The notes: generated from the sequence alone by a model not told the origin. A DNA stretch of 64,000 bases from Planctomycetaceae bacterium (GCA_002723275.1 PBNZ01000037.1:59446-123445); one strand, 5' to 3'; shown: positions 19,352-30,879, counted from the stretch's first letter. Made by a program: numbers and translations.

Positions 19352-22300
19352 ATGCAGAATCAACTTTTTTCTACCGAAACGTTTGTTTCGGCATCTGTTG
19401 CCGCCGCATTTTCGAGCAGGCTGATAGGCCTGATGGTGATCGGGCTCTGTCTTTGGGGCTGCAATTTTCGAAAAGAAGTGGCTCCAGTTTCGGAAACGGG
19501 ACGAAACCAGCAATCTGCCATCGGCGTACACGGAGATCTCAGCGACTCGACCGAACCAACAGCGGAAATCGCTCGCGGTAAGCTGGGTATGCCCAATGTT
19601 TTGGATGCTGATGTCGCTGGGAATTGGGATACCGAACGAGTCAGCCAATTGGTCAGCGACAGGTTACAAGAGGTGGCCGACCTGTTGAAGAGTTATCCGG
19701 CTCCCGAAGTGGAGCAGATGCGGAAGCTGCTGGATGCATCCTTTCAATGTTTCAATTTGCGACCTGATTCGCCGCCGCTGGTTTACGAGGATGATGTACT
19801 CGTCATTCGGCGTCAATTGGATGCCTCCACAAACGCATCCGAAGCATCGGCTCGTTTATTGAATTCGAAAGTCGACGAAAGCCAGATCCGTGACACATCC
19901 GGCGTAACGGATGTCGGAGTGACCTATTCCGGCGTAGAGGGTTTTCTGAAGGCGATGTTGCATCTATCGGAGCCGCTGCGAAGTGTCGCGAAACGGCAGT
20001 GTAAATTCAAGCTGTTTTCGATTGATCTATCTGAAGGCAATGTTCAGACGCTCGCCTACTTTTATCTTAGCGGCCAGGTCAACGCTCGTCATTTGCAACA
20101 GTCGGCCACATGGCGATGCGACTGGAAGCTGAATGGTGAGAGTGATCTCCGTCTCGTATCGATTAATCTGATGGATTACGAAGAGGTCGTCTGCCATCAG
20201 AACGGTTCGCCGTTCTGGTCGGACTGCACGACGGCGGCCATCGGAAAGTCGGATGCCTTCCAACAGCAACTTCGATATAGTCTCGACCATTGGTTGGATC
20301 GAACGGAACAGAATTATGGCATTGGATCGACGGGCTATCAGGGGCTCGCGATTGCCGATGTCAACGGTGATGGGTTGGATGATGTTTTCCTGGCTCAGTC
20401 AGGTGGCTTGTTGACAGGTTTGCCTAACCGTTTGTTCGTCCAGCAACCGGATGGTACGGCAGTCGATACTTCTATTGAGTCTGGCCTTGGATGGACCAAC
20501 GGAACTCACACTGCGTTATTTGTCGATTTGGACAACGATGGTGATCAGGATGTCATCGTGGCTACTTCGATGGGCATCATCTTGGCCGAAAACAATGGCT
20601 CCGGCCAATTCAAGATTCAGCAGTCAAAACTGACTCCGGAAGCGCCTCCCATGTCTCTGGCTGCCGCGGATTACGATGTCGATGGCGATCTGGATATCTA
20701 TGTTTGTTGTTATTCCCGACGATCGTCATCTCAGCTTTTAGGACGCCCCCTACCTTTTCACGATGCGAACAACGGTGGCCGCAATATCCTGTTTCGAAAT
20801 GATGGTGGTTGGCGCTTTTCCAATGTGACTCAGTCGGTTGGCTTTGAGCAAAATAATCGGCGTTTCAGTTTCGCTGCTGCTTGGGAGGACTTTGATAACG
20901 ACGGTGACCTGGATTTGTATGTCGCCAATGATTACGGCCGCAATAATCTGTTTCGCAATGACGATGGTCAGTTTACGGACGTCGCTGACGAGTTAGGGGT
21001 TGAGGATATTTCGGCGGGAATGTCGGTGACCTGGGGTGACTACAATCGTGACGGGATGATGGACCTGTATGTCAGCAACATGTGGTCATCTGCCGGAAAT
21101 CGCATTGCCTATCAACGTCAATTCCAGGAGAGTGCAGATGACGCGACTCTCCAACAATATCAGCGGCACGCTCGGGGAAATTCCCTGTTTGAAAACGTTG
21201 GTTCAATCGGTCCGTTCCGAGATGTGAGTGTACCGGCAGCGGTCACGATGGGACGTTGGGCCTGGTCATCTCACTTTGCCGACATCAATAACGACGGTTG
21301 GCAGGACTTGTTGGTGGCAAACGGCTTTGTGACACAGGAAGACACATCTGACTTGTGAAGTTTCTTTTGGCGACAGGTCGTGTCGCAATCACCCGTCGAT
21401 GCAACCGCTCCGACGGATGAATACCTGGATAGCTGGAATCAATTGTCGCAGATGATTCGTAATGGTCGCAGTTTCAGCGGGCGCGAACGCAATTGCTGTT
21501 TCCTCAATACGGGGCAGCAGCGATTCGCAGATGTTTCCGCTGCGACCGGCTTTGATTTTCCTGACGATGGTCGTGGTTTGGCACTGGTTGATTGGGATCA
21601 AGACGGTGATCTCGATGCCTGGATTGCGAATCGGTCGAGTCCTCAAGTGCGATTGTTAATGAACCGTATGCAGACGGATCATCGTTGGGTTGCCTTTCGG
21701 CTCGAGGGCACCCAATGCAATCGCGATGCAATTGGTGCTCGTGTCACCGTTATTACGCATGCCAAAGAGCAGCGGCCGCAGATCAAGACCTTACGAGCCG
21801 GTGAAGGGTTCCTCAGTCAATCCAGCAAGTGGCTTCATTTTGGCCTTGGAAACGACACGCTAAAACGCGTCATTGTCCATTGGCCGGGTGCGGAAAGCCC
21901 AGAAGTCTTTGAAGGATTGGAATCGGATCTTCGTTATAAAGTTGTTCAGGGTACAGGACACGCGCTGCCGCTTGAACCGCGGTCTGGTGTCGTGCTTCCG
22001 CCGTCTGAGCTGATGCCAACTCCGAGCCAGGAAACCGCTCGCATTGTCCTGTTGCAGAGGCATCGTTTGGAGGGTATTCAATTCACCGATTTCAAATTGC
22101 AGCAGAAGACACTTGTTCCTGGCAACAGAAGCCCGCGGCTGATAAACCTTTGGGCTTCCTGGTGTCAGCCATGTATCGCCGAACTTGCCGCTCTGCAAGA
22201 GCGAGCCAATGACCTGGCAAGCGTCCAGCTTTCGGTTACGGCCTTGTGCGTGGACCGGGTTCAAGATGAAAACGCGGATCCAGCACTCGCCCAAACGATC

Positions 22301-23434
22301 GTCGAGGCTTGGGATGCGATTGAATTCGGCTGGGCCGAAACCGATTTGCTGCGTGACCTGACGAATGTTCACAACGATGTGCTCTACCGCCAAAGATCTT
22401 TGCCGGTCCCCTGCAGCTTCTTGCTCGACGAACAAGGAGCGATTGCCGCGATTTACCGAGGTCCGCTGGAGGTCGATCAACTACTCAAAGATGTGCGGTT
22501 GTTGAATCGCTCGCCCCCAGAACTTGCGGAAACCGCTGTTCCCTTTTCCGGGATGAATGTCGCACGCAGATTTTCTCCCCATGGAGTCAATGTTGCTCGT
22601 GCTTACCTTGAAGGCGGCTACCTGGATGATGCACGCATTGAATTGGAAATGTATGTCCGACAGCACTCTAATGCGACAAATTCGAATGCGAGGACGGATA
22701 GCAATCGGAATCGTTTGCTGCAGGCGTACCTGTTGTTGGCCAGGATTGCCCAGCAACAAGATCGCACTCGCGATCAAGTTAATGCCCTGCGACAAGCCAT
22801 CCAACTAGAGCCAACCGAGTTTGATGCTCGAATTGAGTTGGCGTTCGCTGTCCTGGCTGGTGAAGGCGATCGCGATGCGGCGAATGCCCTGCTCAGTCAG
22901 GCTCGGCTCCTGGCCTCGGACAATGTCGATCGATTCGTGCGTTTAGGGCAGGCCTATGCAAGAATCGGTCAGGTTCAACAAGCGATTGAATTCTTCCAGC
23001 GTGCCACAACCTTGGAGCCACAGAAGCCTGAACCACGTTTCAACTTGGCGATAGCGCTTCAGCTTTCTGGCCAATCGGCATCGGCTGTAACCCAGTACAG
23101 TCAATTGTTGGAAACGCATCCGGGACTGATCGAAGCGGCCAACAACCTGGCATGGTTGTTGGCGACCGACGAAAATCCGGCGATACGAGATGCCTCGCGA
23201 GCGATCGAATTGGCAGCCAGTGTCTGTTCCACGACGCAAAATTCTAATCCTGCTTATCTGGATACATTGGCTGAGGCCTATGCGGCCGCTGGAAATTACA
23301 GCGAAGCTGTTCAAGTTGTCGCGCAAGCCATCGAAATCGCACTCAAAGATGAAAACGCGGAAATGGTGCAGAAGCTTCGGCAAAGGCGTCAGCGATTTCA
23401 GTCAGAAATAAATACAGCCACCGAACGCGAATAA
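19352..23434 (+). CDS. candidate selenoprotein: CRTAC1-like FG-GAP/ASPIC-UnbV lipoprotein with thioredoxin and TPR domains (copy B)
   Basis: Read as one 1360-residue protein with in-frame UGA (21356-21358) at residue 669. Signal segment with lipobox-like 'LCLWGC' near residue 37; VCBS/FG-GAP repeats from about 336 ('DVNGDGLDDVF', 'DFDNDGDLDLYVAND', 'NNDGWQDLLVANGF'); UGA in 'SDL-U-SFFWRQVVSQSP'; ASPIC/UnbV (about 700-870); TlpA-like domain with 'WASWCQPC' at about 936; TPRs from about 1080 to 1350. It shows no other lesion. From the UGA onward, 38 nt are identical to copy A except one silent third base, whereas the flanks have diverged. Divergently oriented from the LamG gene 75 nt away; followed by the giant LTD/CotH gene. 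Confidence 0.85.
21367..21388 (+). promoter_or_regulatory. SECIS-like hairpin after in-frame UGA (copy B)
   Basis: Same element as in copy A: stem GCGACA (21370-21375) with UGUCGC (21381-21386), loop GGUCG (21376-21380), bulged G at 21369 and U-A pairs 21367-21388 and 21368-21387. Distance from UGA to the loop is 17 nt. Confidence 0.82.
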
Positions 23435-23505
23435 GTTATTCAAGATCCTTTCCATTCCAGAATATTTACGTGCTTTACGCACTCGTTCTGGTTAAAAAAG
23501 AGATC

Positions 23506-26500
23506 ATGAATTCTAAAAAACGCCTTCTCCGACACGGTTTGGAATCGCTTGAAATTCGATTAGTGCTGGATAGCACTGTCGTGTTCAATGAACTTATGTA
23601 TCACCCCCTGCAAGGGCAGGAATCGCTGGAGTTTGTTGAACTTCACAATCAGATGGCCGTCGATATGGACATCTCGAAGTGGAGTCTTCAACAAGGTATC
23701 TCCTTTGAATTCCCCGAGGGAACGATTGTGCCCGGAGGAGGGTATCTGGTTCTCGCAAAGGATCCGGCTGCCTTGCAGCAAGAAGGTGCCGAGGTGGTGG
23801 GCCCCTACGAAGGCAGTTTGTCCAATCAGGGGGAACGTCTGGAGTTGCGTGACCGCAATGATCGTCGCATGGATGTGATCGATTACGACGATGGTGGTCA
23901 GTGGCCCATCGCGGCGGATGGTTCTGGAGCTTCGTTGGCGAAGATTGATGAGGATACTCTGAGCCGGCGTGCTGAAAACTGGTCGTCTAGTATTGTTGTG
24001 GGGGGGACTCCGGGCGCGGCTAATTTTCCGGAAGAGGTTGAGCCGGATCCGGATGTAATTCAGCAACTGCTTACTCAGGAGGACTCCTGGAAGTTTGACA
24101 CTTCGGGATCCGATCTTGGTACGAACTGGCGAAGTCCCGACTACGACGATAGTGGTTGGTCGGGTGGCGAGCCTGATCAACAGGGACCCTACTTTGCTGG
24201 CGACGCGCGTTTGGTAGGAGCGACCTCGGAAATGGTGACGGGCGTAAGTGCTGCAGCATCATCTGCCTTGGCCAGTCACGACCCGATCCACACGGTTGAT
24301 GGCTCAGGAATGGTTGGAGATGCCCACGTGTTCTCCAAATCCGCGGGTAATATGTGGGTAACGACCGGTACCTTCTTTGGTTTGCCACCGGATCTTGATC
24401 CAGAGATTACCTTTGATTTAGGGCAAACCCTGTCGGTCGATTCGATGCGTGTCTGGAACTACAACCATGTCGATGTCGGCGACTGCTGTTTGAATCAAGG
24501 GGTCGCTCTGGCGGATATCTGGGTTGCCGGTGAGGATGGCAACTTCTCATTGTTGATCGAGAACCAGGTTTTCGATAAAGCACCCGGCACCGAAACCGAC
24601 TTCTCTCAGGAGATTGACCTGAACGGAGCGAGTGCCCGATACATCAAGATCGACGTAGACACGTCTGATGGAGTTGCCAACTACGGGAACGCACTCAACT
24701 TTGTCGGACTCAGTGAAGTTCAGTTTTTTGCTGAGCCACCGGCCGGTAATACCGAGCTGTCGCTAGGACCGCCAACTCATTACTTCCGCAAGGAATTTGA
24801 CTTCACTGAAGCGTCGGACCGAACACGTTTGTTAGTCGATCTGATGCTGGATGATGGCGCTGTGGTCTATTTAAATGGCGAAGAGATTGCTCGTCAAAAT
24901 ATGCCAGCTGGCGACATCGGCTTTGAGACGACCTCGATGTTCGAATTGACAAATGCGACTTCGAGTGGAACCCTTGAAGTTCCCTCGGACAGTCTTGTCA
25001 ACGGACGTAATGTGTTGGCAGTCGAGGTGCATCAGCATCGTAGCGATGATCCCGATATGGTCTTCGCGATGGAGATGACGTCGATCACTTCGCCGCGTGT
25101 GCCGCTTCGCTTCGATTCTCTGCCGGTCGTCATCAATGAAGTGGGTGGAGCCGATTCGCCTGCGGACTTCTTTGTTGAGTTGACGACTACCGGATTGGGA
25201 TCGGTCGACGTATCGGGCATGAAGCTCGTGGTAGGGGATTTTGAACACTCGATTCCCGCCGGGGCGGAACTGACTGCGAATGATTACCTCGTGGTATCAC
25301 CTGGTGCTGCTTACTCGCCGCGAGCCGGGAATGATGTGCGGTTATTTAGTGCTGATCGCCAGCTTGTGCTATCCGCAGTGGAAATCGATTCCGTGGGGCG
25401 TGGGCAACATGCCGATAGCGATGGTCTATTGTTCACTTCGGAAGAGACGCCGGGTGCCGCCAACCTGTTTGAGCTGCGAGATGAGATCGTCATCAACGAG
25501 ATCATGTATAACTTTCGTGCAACAGCTGCTGATCCTGGTACGCCGCCAACGTTCGACACACAAGTTTTGATGCCGTTTGGCGCGATATGGCGCTACAATC
25601 AGTCCGGAGAGTCTTTGCCTGCGAATTGGGCTGAGTCATCCCACCCCGTTGGTGGGAATTGGTCGTCGGGACCGGGAATGCTCGGCGCTGAAACGGCACC
25701 GCTGCCAAGCCCTGGTTTGAACACTGAGTTTGATGATCCCCGAGCGAACGACATCCTGACCTATTATCTTGAGACCGACTTTGATATTAGCCAGGAACAA
25801 TTGGATAAGGTTGATCAGTTCCAGTTGCGACATGTGATCGATGACGGTGTGATCATCTACCTTAATGGGATCGAGGTTCTGCGACTCAACATGCCGGACG
25901 GACCGGTCGATCATCTGACTCGTGCGAGTGGAAGTGTCAATAACGCTGGCGTGAGTGAAGCGGTCGCGATACCGACGGACTTGTTGGTTGTTGGGAAAAA
26001 CCTGATTTCGGCGGAGGTTCATCAACGTTCCGCATCCAGCTCGGATGTCGTGTTTGGCTTGGAACTTTACACGGGGGCGATCACCGCTCCAGGGGAAGCG
26101 CCAACGTCGTATCAGGAAAGCGATGAAGAATGGATTGAACTGTATAACCGCGGGACCGAGATCGTTGATTTGTCGGGATGGCAACTCGATGACGCCGTCG
26201 AATTCGATTTCCCCGCAGGGACGAGCCTGGCGCCCGGTTCCTATCTGGTTGTGGCCCGAGATGCGGAAGATATGCAGCTCAAATATCCGGAAATCTCCGA
26301 ACAGATCGTTGGCAGTTTCCGCGGTAGTCTTAATAACCAGACGGACCGCATTGTGCTCTTGGATGCAAACGCCAATCCCGCGGATGTCGTGGAATATTAT
26401 GAGGACGGTCAGTGGCCGTTTGCCGCTGATGGTCGCGGTTCCAGCTTGGAACTGCGCGATCCAGATGCTGACAATAGTCGGGGGTTAGCCTGGGCGGCTA

Positions 26501-29500
26501 GCGATGAGAGCGGAAAGTCATCGTGGAAAACCTACACCTATCAGGGAGCTGCCAAACGCAGTTCGCTTGGGCCTGATAGGACTTGGGAAGAATTTGTCAT
26601 GGGCATGTTGGCCGATGGTGTTGTTTTGTTGGATGACATCAGCGTGATTCAAGAACCCAACGGTGAGGCAATTGAGATTATTCAGAACGGTAGTTTTGAA
26701 GGAGACACCGTTGGTGAGCACGCCGACAAGTGGCGGCTGATTGGGAATCATCGCCACAGTCAGGTCGTCGTCGACCCCGATGATCCCAACAATAAGGTTC
26801 TGCGTTTTGTCTCTACGGGTGCCACTGAGCACATGCACAACCATGCTGAAACGACGTTGAAGCACGGGGACGAATTTGTCGATATTCGAAACGGCTTCGA
26901 GTACAAGATCTCCTATAAAGCTAAGTGGGTTACCGGTGCAAACCTTCTGAATACTCGGCTTTACTTCAATCGATTGCCTCGTTCCACGCCAATTGCACAG
27001 CCCGAAAACCACGGGACGCCCGGACGTCAAAATTCGACGGCCGAAGAGAATATTGGTCCCACCTATGCCGAGTTTGGACACTCACCCGTTGTGCCGGATG
27101 AGAACGAGGCGGTTACGATTTCTGTCGTTGCTCAAGATCCTGATAACGTGACAGGTCTGGATCTCTGGTATTCCGTTGAAGCGGGTGATTGGGTCAGTAC
27201 CGAAATGAACTCGGTCGGCGGCGGGGAATATCGCGGGATGATTCCAGGTCAGGAGGCAGACGCTACTGTGCAGTTCTACGTTGAGGGAACTGATTCGAAT
27301 TCAGTCACATCGACGTATCCACGCAGGGGACGCGATTCCAGGGCGCTCTACAAGGTCGACGACGGTCTTGCGGCTGATGGGGGACTGCACAACTTTCGCA
27401 TGGTGCTTCACCCGGACGACGCCCGCACGTTGCATCAGACCATCGAATTGATGAGCAACGACATGGTGCCGGCCACCATGATTTATAACGAGAGTGAGGT
27501 GTTTTACGAGGCGAGCGTTCGGCTAAGCGGTAGTCAACGTGCCCGACCATTTCAGCCACGGTGTAGTTTCCGAATCGGTTTTAACGCCGATCATCTCTTT
27601 CGTGGTGTCCATAACGGCATCACGTTAGACCGCTCCGAAAGTACCGGTTTTGGACAACGCGAACACTTATATCATCATGGTATGAATCACGTCGGTGGCC
27701 TGCCAACCGAATATAACGATCTTTTCAATATCATCACGCCGCAGCAGCAACATACTGGGTCGGCTGAAGCTCAGTTGGCTCGTTATTCGGATGTCTTTCT
27801 TGACGAGCAATATGAGAACGGCAGCGATGGGCAGTTGTATGAGTATGAACTGACCTATTTTCCACAGCAAACCGTCGATAGAGACCCAGAAAGTCGTAAG
27901 GTGCCGAACCCGGACGGAGTCGCTGGGACTCCGATCCGATATCTCGGTGACGATCAGGAGGATTACCGATGGGCGTTTCTCAACAAGAACAATCGTGTCG
28001 AAAATGATTACAGCCAACTCATGGAGTTTACCCGCGTGTTTGGGCAGTCGGGTGATTCATTCAATAATCAGATAGCGGATGTGATCGATGTCGACCAATG
28101 GCTGCGCGGTTTCGCCTTTTCAGTCATGACAGGACATGGCGACAACTATGGTGCCGATGGCTCCCAGCATAACTTCCAGATATTTGAGAGACCGTCAGAC
28201 AATCGGTTCCTGTTCTTACCGCATGACTTGGATGCCTTCTTTGATTATCGCCGCGCACTCGTAGGGAATCAGGATCTGCGAAAACTGATTCGTGTACCTG
28301 ACCATGAGCATATGTATTACGGCCATGTTCATGACATGATTCAGACCACATTTAACGAGCAGTACATGCAGCGTTGGACCGATCATTGGAGAGAGCTGCT
28401 GCCGAGACAACGCTTTGATCGGCACTTGACTGATTTGGTTCGGCGATCCGATTATCTGATGACGCAAATTGAACGTCAGGCACCGGATGTTGAGTTTGCA
28501 ATAACCTCTCCCGCAACGACGGTAGATGAGTCCGTCGCCACGATCGAAGGAAACGGATGGGTCAATGTGCGTGAGATCCGGTTGGCCGGGAGTAGCGTTC
28601 CGTTGGAGGTAACGTGGGCCGATGTGACGGAGTGGCAGATCGACGTTCCGTTGGCTGAGGGGGCCAATCCGGTAACGGTCGAAGCATACGATTTCCAGGG
28701 AGCATTGATCGGCACTTCGAGCGTGACGATCACGAGTACTGTTGCGAATCCGATCGCCGACTCGTTGGCAATTACCGAAATCAATTATCATCCTGCTGAG
28801 CCCACGGCAGAAGAACGACAGCAAATTGCCAATCTGGATGATGATGATTTTGAATTCATCGAGCTTTCGAATATCGGCGCTGAGCCACTGAATCTATTGG
28901 GTGTTCAGTTTGACGCCGGCGTGAGTTTCACCTTCCCCTCACTGATTCTTGGTAGCGGCGAGTCGACTCTCGTCGTTCGTGATCTGAACGCGTTCCAGCT
29001 ACGTTACGGGGATGCGATGAGAATCGCGGGTGAGTTTGCCAGCGGTCGATTGGACAATGCGGGCGAGCGTATCTCACTTGTCGACGCCACCAATCAGACG
29101 ATTCTGGATGTCACTTACAACGATGCTGATCCTTGGCCTGTCCGAGCCGACGGCGTTGGTGCAACCCTGGAGCTGATTGACCCAGCTGGGACACCACGGG
29201 ATCAAATGGGTAAGCACTACCAGTGGCGGGGAAGTGTCGCCTTTGGCGGATCCCCCGGGATCGCGTCACAGGATGCGGTCGGGGTGGTCATCAATGAAGT
29301 GTTGACCAACACCGACCTGCCGTTGGTCGACTCGATCGAACTGGCCAACGTGACGGATTCCTCGATCGACATCAGCGGCTGGTGGTTGAGTGATTCGGCT
29401 GCAGACCTGGATGGCTATCGAATTCCCGATGGCACGATCTTGGATGCCGGGCAATACATCGTCTTTGATGAGGGGGACTTTAACCCAACACCGGAGACAC

Positions 29501-30879
29501 CAGGTCCAAATGACATCGCGCTCAATGGATCTGACGGTGACGATGTCTGGTTAATTGTGCCGAATGAAAATGGCCAACCCCAGGCATTTGCTGACGATGT
29601 GCGATTTATCGGTTCGCCAACGGGTGAATCCTGGGGACGAAGTCCGAACGGCAGTGGCAGATTGAATCCGATGACGGAGGTGACACTCGGCGTTGCGAAT
29701 TCAACGCCTCGCGTTGGCCCGATTGTGATCAGTGAGATCAATTATCATTCAGGTCCTGTCTCGGTTGCCGCGCTCGCGATCGAGCCGGCGTTAACCGTCG
29801 ATGACTTGGAATTTGTTGAGATCATCAATCCGACTGCCGAACCGGTCGATCTGACTGCTTGGCGTTTGCGTGGAGCTGTCGACTTTAATTTTGCCGATGG
29901 TACAACCTTGGCTTCAGGCCAAGTCGCAACCGTGATTGGTTTCGATCCAGCTGATGAGGATAACGCAACTCGTCTATCCGCTTTTCGGGCACACTATCAG
30001 CTTGAAGAAAACGTGGTCCTGCTCGGTGAGTTTGATGGCCGACTCAACGATGATTCAGAGAAACTCCAGTTGCGTCGACCTGAGATCGTCGGCCTGAATG
30101 GTGATGTTGTTGGCCATTACCTCTCCGATGAGGTTATTTATGATGACGTGTCGCCGTGGCCCGTTGCTGCGGACGGAGCGGGACAGGCCTTGGTGCGGTC
30201 GAGCTTGAGCGGATATGGAAATGCCGCACAAAGCTGGACGGCTGCTTCTCCCACACCGGGATTCATGTTGACGACGGATGCCGACTTTGATCAAGACGGT
30301 CAGGTCGACATTGCGGATGTTGACTTGCTTTGCGTCGGTATTAATGCGGGAGATGCTGCTTTTGATTTGACCGGAGATGGACAAGCCAATACCGATGATC
30401 TCGTCTTCATGATTCGTGATGTGCTCGGAACAACTCGTGGTGATGCCAATCTTGATGGCAAGTTCGATTCGGCTGATCTCGTCACTGTCTTCACGGTTGG
30501 CGAGTTTGAAGACGAAATCGCCGGGAATTCGACCTGGGCCGATGGCGACTGGAATTGTGATTTTGACTTTACGACGAGTGATCTCGTTGTCGCATTCCAA
30601 GACGGTGGGTACATTTCTGCCGCGCGACCAGCTGCTAACGGTAACATTGCTGCAGCTTTGCTGTTCGACTCTACGTCGACTCGCGATGCCGCATCCCCAA
30701 CGCCTGAGACCCTTGCACTCGCAATTGAAGATGATGGTCGATCGCGTCGGATGGATTTCGACGTGGAAGCACTGGATTCGATTTTTCAAGAATTCGACGA
30801 GCGTCGGGAAGAAGTTGATTCTTCGGATAAGGAGTTGGATTTGCGATCGATGCGCTTTTGGCAGCCACCGGAACTGTAA
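23506..30879 (+). CDS. giant exported protein with lamin-tail, CotH and dockerin-like domains
   Basis: 2457 residues from ATG 23506 (the frame is open from 23470). The N-terminus carries the planctomycete export tag 'LESLEIRLVLDS'. Lamin-tail-type beta domains recur (about 15-180, 540-660, 680-1030, 1750-1900, 1920-2060, 2070-2250; e.g. 'VFNELMYHPLQGQESLEFVE', 'ITEINYHPAEPTAEE', 'ISEINYHSG'). A discoidin-like segment lies near 240-420, and a CotH-type domain at about 1290-1660 ('FLFLPHDLDAFFDYR'). The C-terminus has four calcium loops ('DFDQDGQVDIADVD', 'DANLDGKFDSADLV', 'DWNCDFDFTTSDLV') and an acidic tail containing 'LDSIF'. Likely a cell-surface or matrix protein; enzymatic role unproven. 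Confidence 0.85.
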   Translation: MNSKKRLLRHGLESLEIRLVLDSTVVFNELMYHPLQGQESLEFVELHNQMAVDMDISKWSLQQGISFEFPEGTIVPGGGYLVLAKDPAALQQEGAEVVGPYEGSLSNQGERLELRDRNDRRMDVIDYDDGGQWPIAADGSGASLAKIDEDTLSRRAENWSSSIVVGGTPGAANFPEEVEPDPDVIQQLLTQEDSWKFDTSGSDLGTNWRSPDYDDSGWSGGEPDQQGPYFAGDARLVGATSEMVTGVSAAASSALASHDPIHTVDGSGMVGDAHVFSKSAGNMWVTTGTFFGLPPDLDPEITFDLGQTLSVDSMRVWNYNHVDVGDCCLNQGVALADIWVAGEDGNFSLLIENQVFDKAPGTETDFSQEIDLNGASARYIKIDVDTSDGVANYGNALNFVGLSEVQFFAEPPAGNTELSLGPPTHYFRKEFDFTEASDRTRLLVDLMLDDGAVVYLNGEEIARQNMPAGDIGFETTSMFELTNATSSGTLEVPSDSLVNGRNVLAVEVHQHRSDDPDMVFAMEMTSITSPRVPLRFDSLPVVINEVGGADSPADFFVELTTTGLGSVDVSGMKLVVGDFEHSIPAGAELTANDYLVVSPGAAYSPRAGNDVRLFSADRQLVLSAVEIDSVGRGQHADSDGLLFTSEETPGAANLFELRDEIVINEIMYNFRATAADPGTPPTFDTQVLMPFGAIWRYNQSGESLPANWAESSHPVGGNWSSGPGMLGAETAPLPSPGLNTEFDDPRANDILTYYLETDFDISQEQLDKVDQFQLRHVIDDGVIIYLNGIEVLRLNMPDGPVDHLTRASGSVNNAGVSEAVAIPTDLLVVGKNLISAEVHQRSASSSDVVFGLELYTGAITAPGEAPTSYQESDEEWIELYNRGTEIVDLSGWQLDDAVEFDFPAGTSLAPGSYLVVARDAEDMQLKYPEISEQIVGSFRGSLNNQTDRIVLLDANANPADVVEYYEDGQWPFAADGRGSSLELRDPDADNSRGLAWAASDESGKSSWKTYTYQGAAKRSSLGPDRTWEEFVMGMLADGVVLLDDISVIQEPNGEAIEIIQNGSFEGDTVGEHADKWRLIGNHRHSQVVVDPDDPNNKVLRFVSTGATEHMHNHAETTLKHGDEFVDIRNGFEYKISYKAKWVTGANLLNTRLYFNRLPRSTPIAQPENHGTPGRQNSTAEENIGPTYAEFGHSPVVPDENEAVTISVVAQDPDNVTGLDLWYSVEAGDWVSTEMNSVGGGEYRGMIPGQEADATVQFYVEGTDSNSVTSTYPRRGRDSRALYKVDDGLAADGGLHNFRMVLHPDDARTLHQTIELMSNDMVPATMIYNESEVFYEASVRLSGSQRARPFQPRCSFRIGFNADHLFRGVHNGITLDRSESTGFGQREHLYHHGMNHVGGLPTEYNDLFNIITPQQQHTGSAEAQLARYSDVFLDEQYENGSDGQLYEYELTYFPQQTVDRDPESRKVPNPDGVAGTPIRYLGDDQEDYRWAFLNKNNRVENDYSQLMEFTRVFGQSGDSFNNQIADVIDVDQWLRGFAFSVMTGHGDNYGADGSQHNFQIFERPSDNRFLFLPHDLDAFFDYRRALVGNQDLRKLIRVPDHEHMYYGHVHDMIQTTFNEQYMQRWTDHWRELLPRQRFDRHLTDLVRRSDYLMTQIERQAPDVEFAITSPATTVDESVATIEGNGWVNVREIRLAGSSVPLEVTWADVTEWQIDVPLAEGANPVTVEAYDFQGALIGTSSVTITSTVANPIADSLAITEINYHPAEPTAEERQQIANLDDDDFEFIELSNIGAEPLNLLGVQFDAGVSFTFPSLILGSGESTLVVRDLNAFQLRYGDAMRIAGEFASGRLDNAGERISLVDATNQTILDVTYNDADPWPVRADGVGATLELIDPAGTPRDQMGKHYQWRGSVAFGGSPGIASQDAVGVVINEVLTNTDLPLVDSIELANVTDSSIDISGWWLSDSAADLDGYRIPDGTILDAGQYIVFDEGDFNPTPETPGPNDIALNGSDGDDVWLIVPNENGQPQAFADDVRFIGSPTGESWGRSPNGSGRLNPMTEVTLGVANSTPRVGPIVISEINYHSGPVSVAALAIEPALTVDDLEFVEIINPTAEPVDLTAWRLRGAVDFNFADGTTLASGQVATVIGFDPADEDNATRLSAFRAHYQLEENVVLLGEFDGRLNDDSEKLQLRRPEIVGLNGDVVGHYLSDEVIYDDVSPWPVAADGAGQALVRSSLSGYGNAAQSWTAASPTPGFMLTTDADFDQDGQVDIADVDLLCVGINAGDAAFDLTGDGQANTDDLVFMIRDVLGTTRGDANLDGKFDSADLVTVFTVGEFEDEIAGNSTWADGDWNCDFDFTTSDLVVAFQDGGYISAARPAANGNIAAALLFDSTSTRDAASPTPETLALAIEDDGRSRRMDFDVEALDSIFQEFDERREEVDSSDKELDLRSMRFWQPPEL

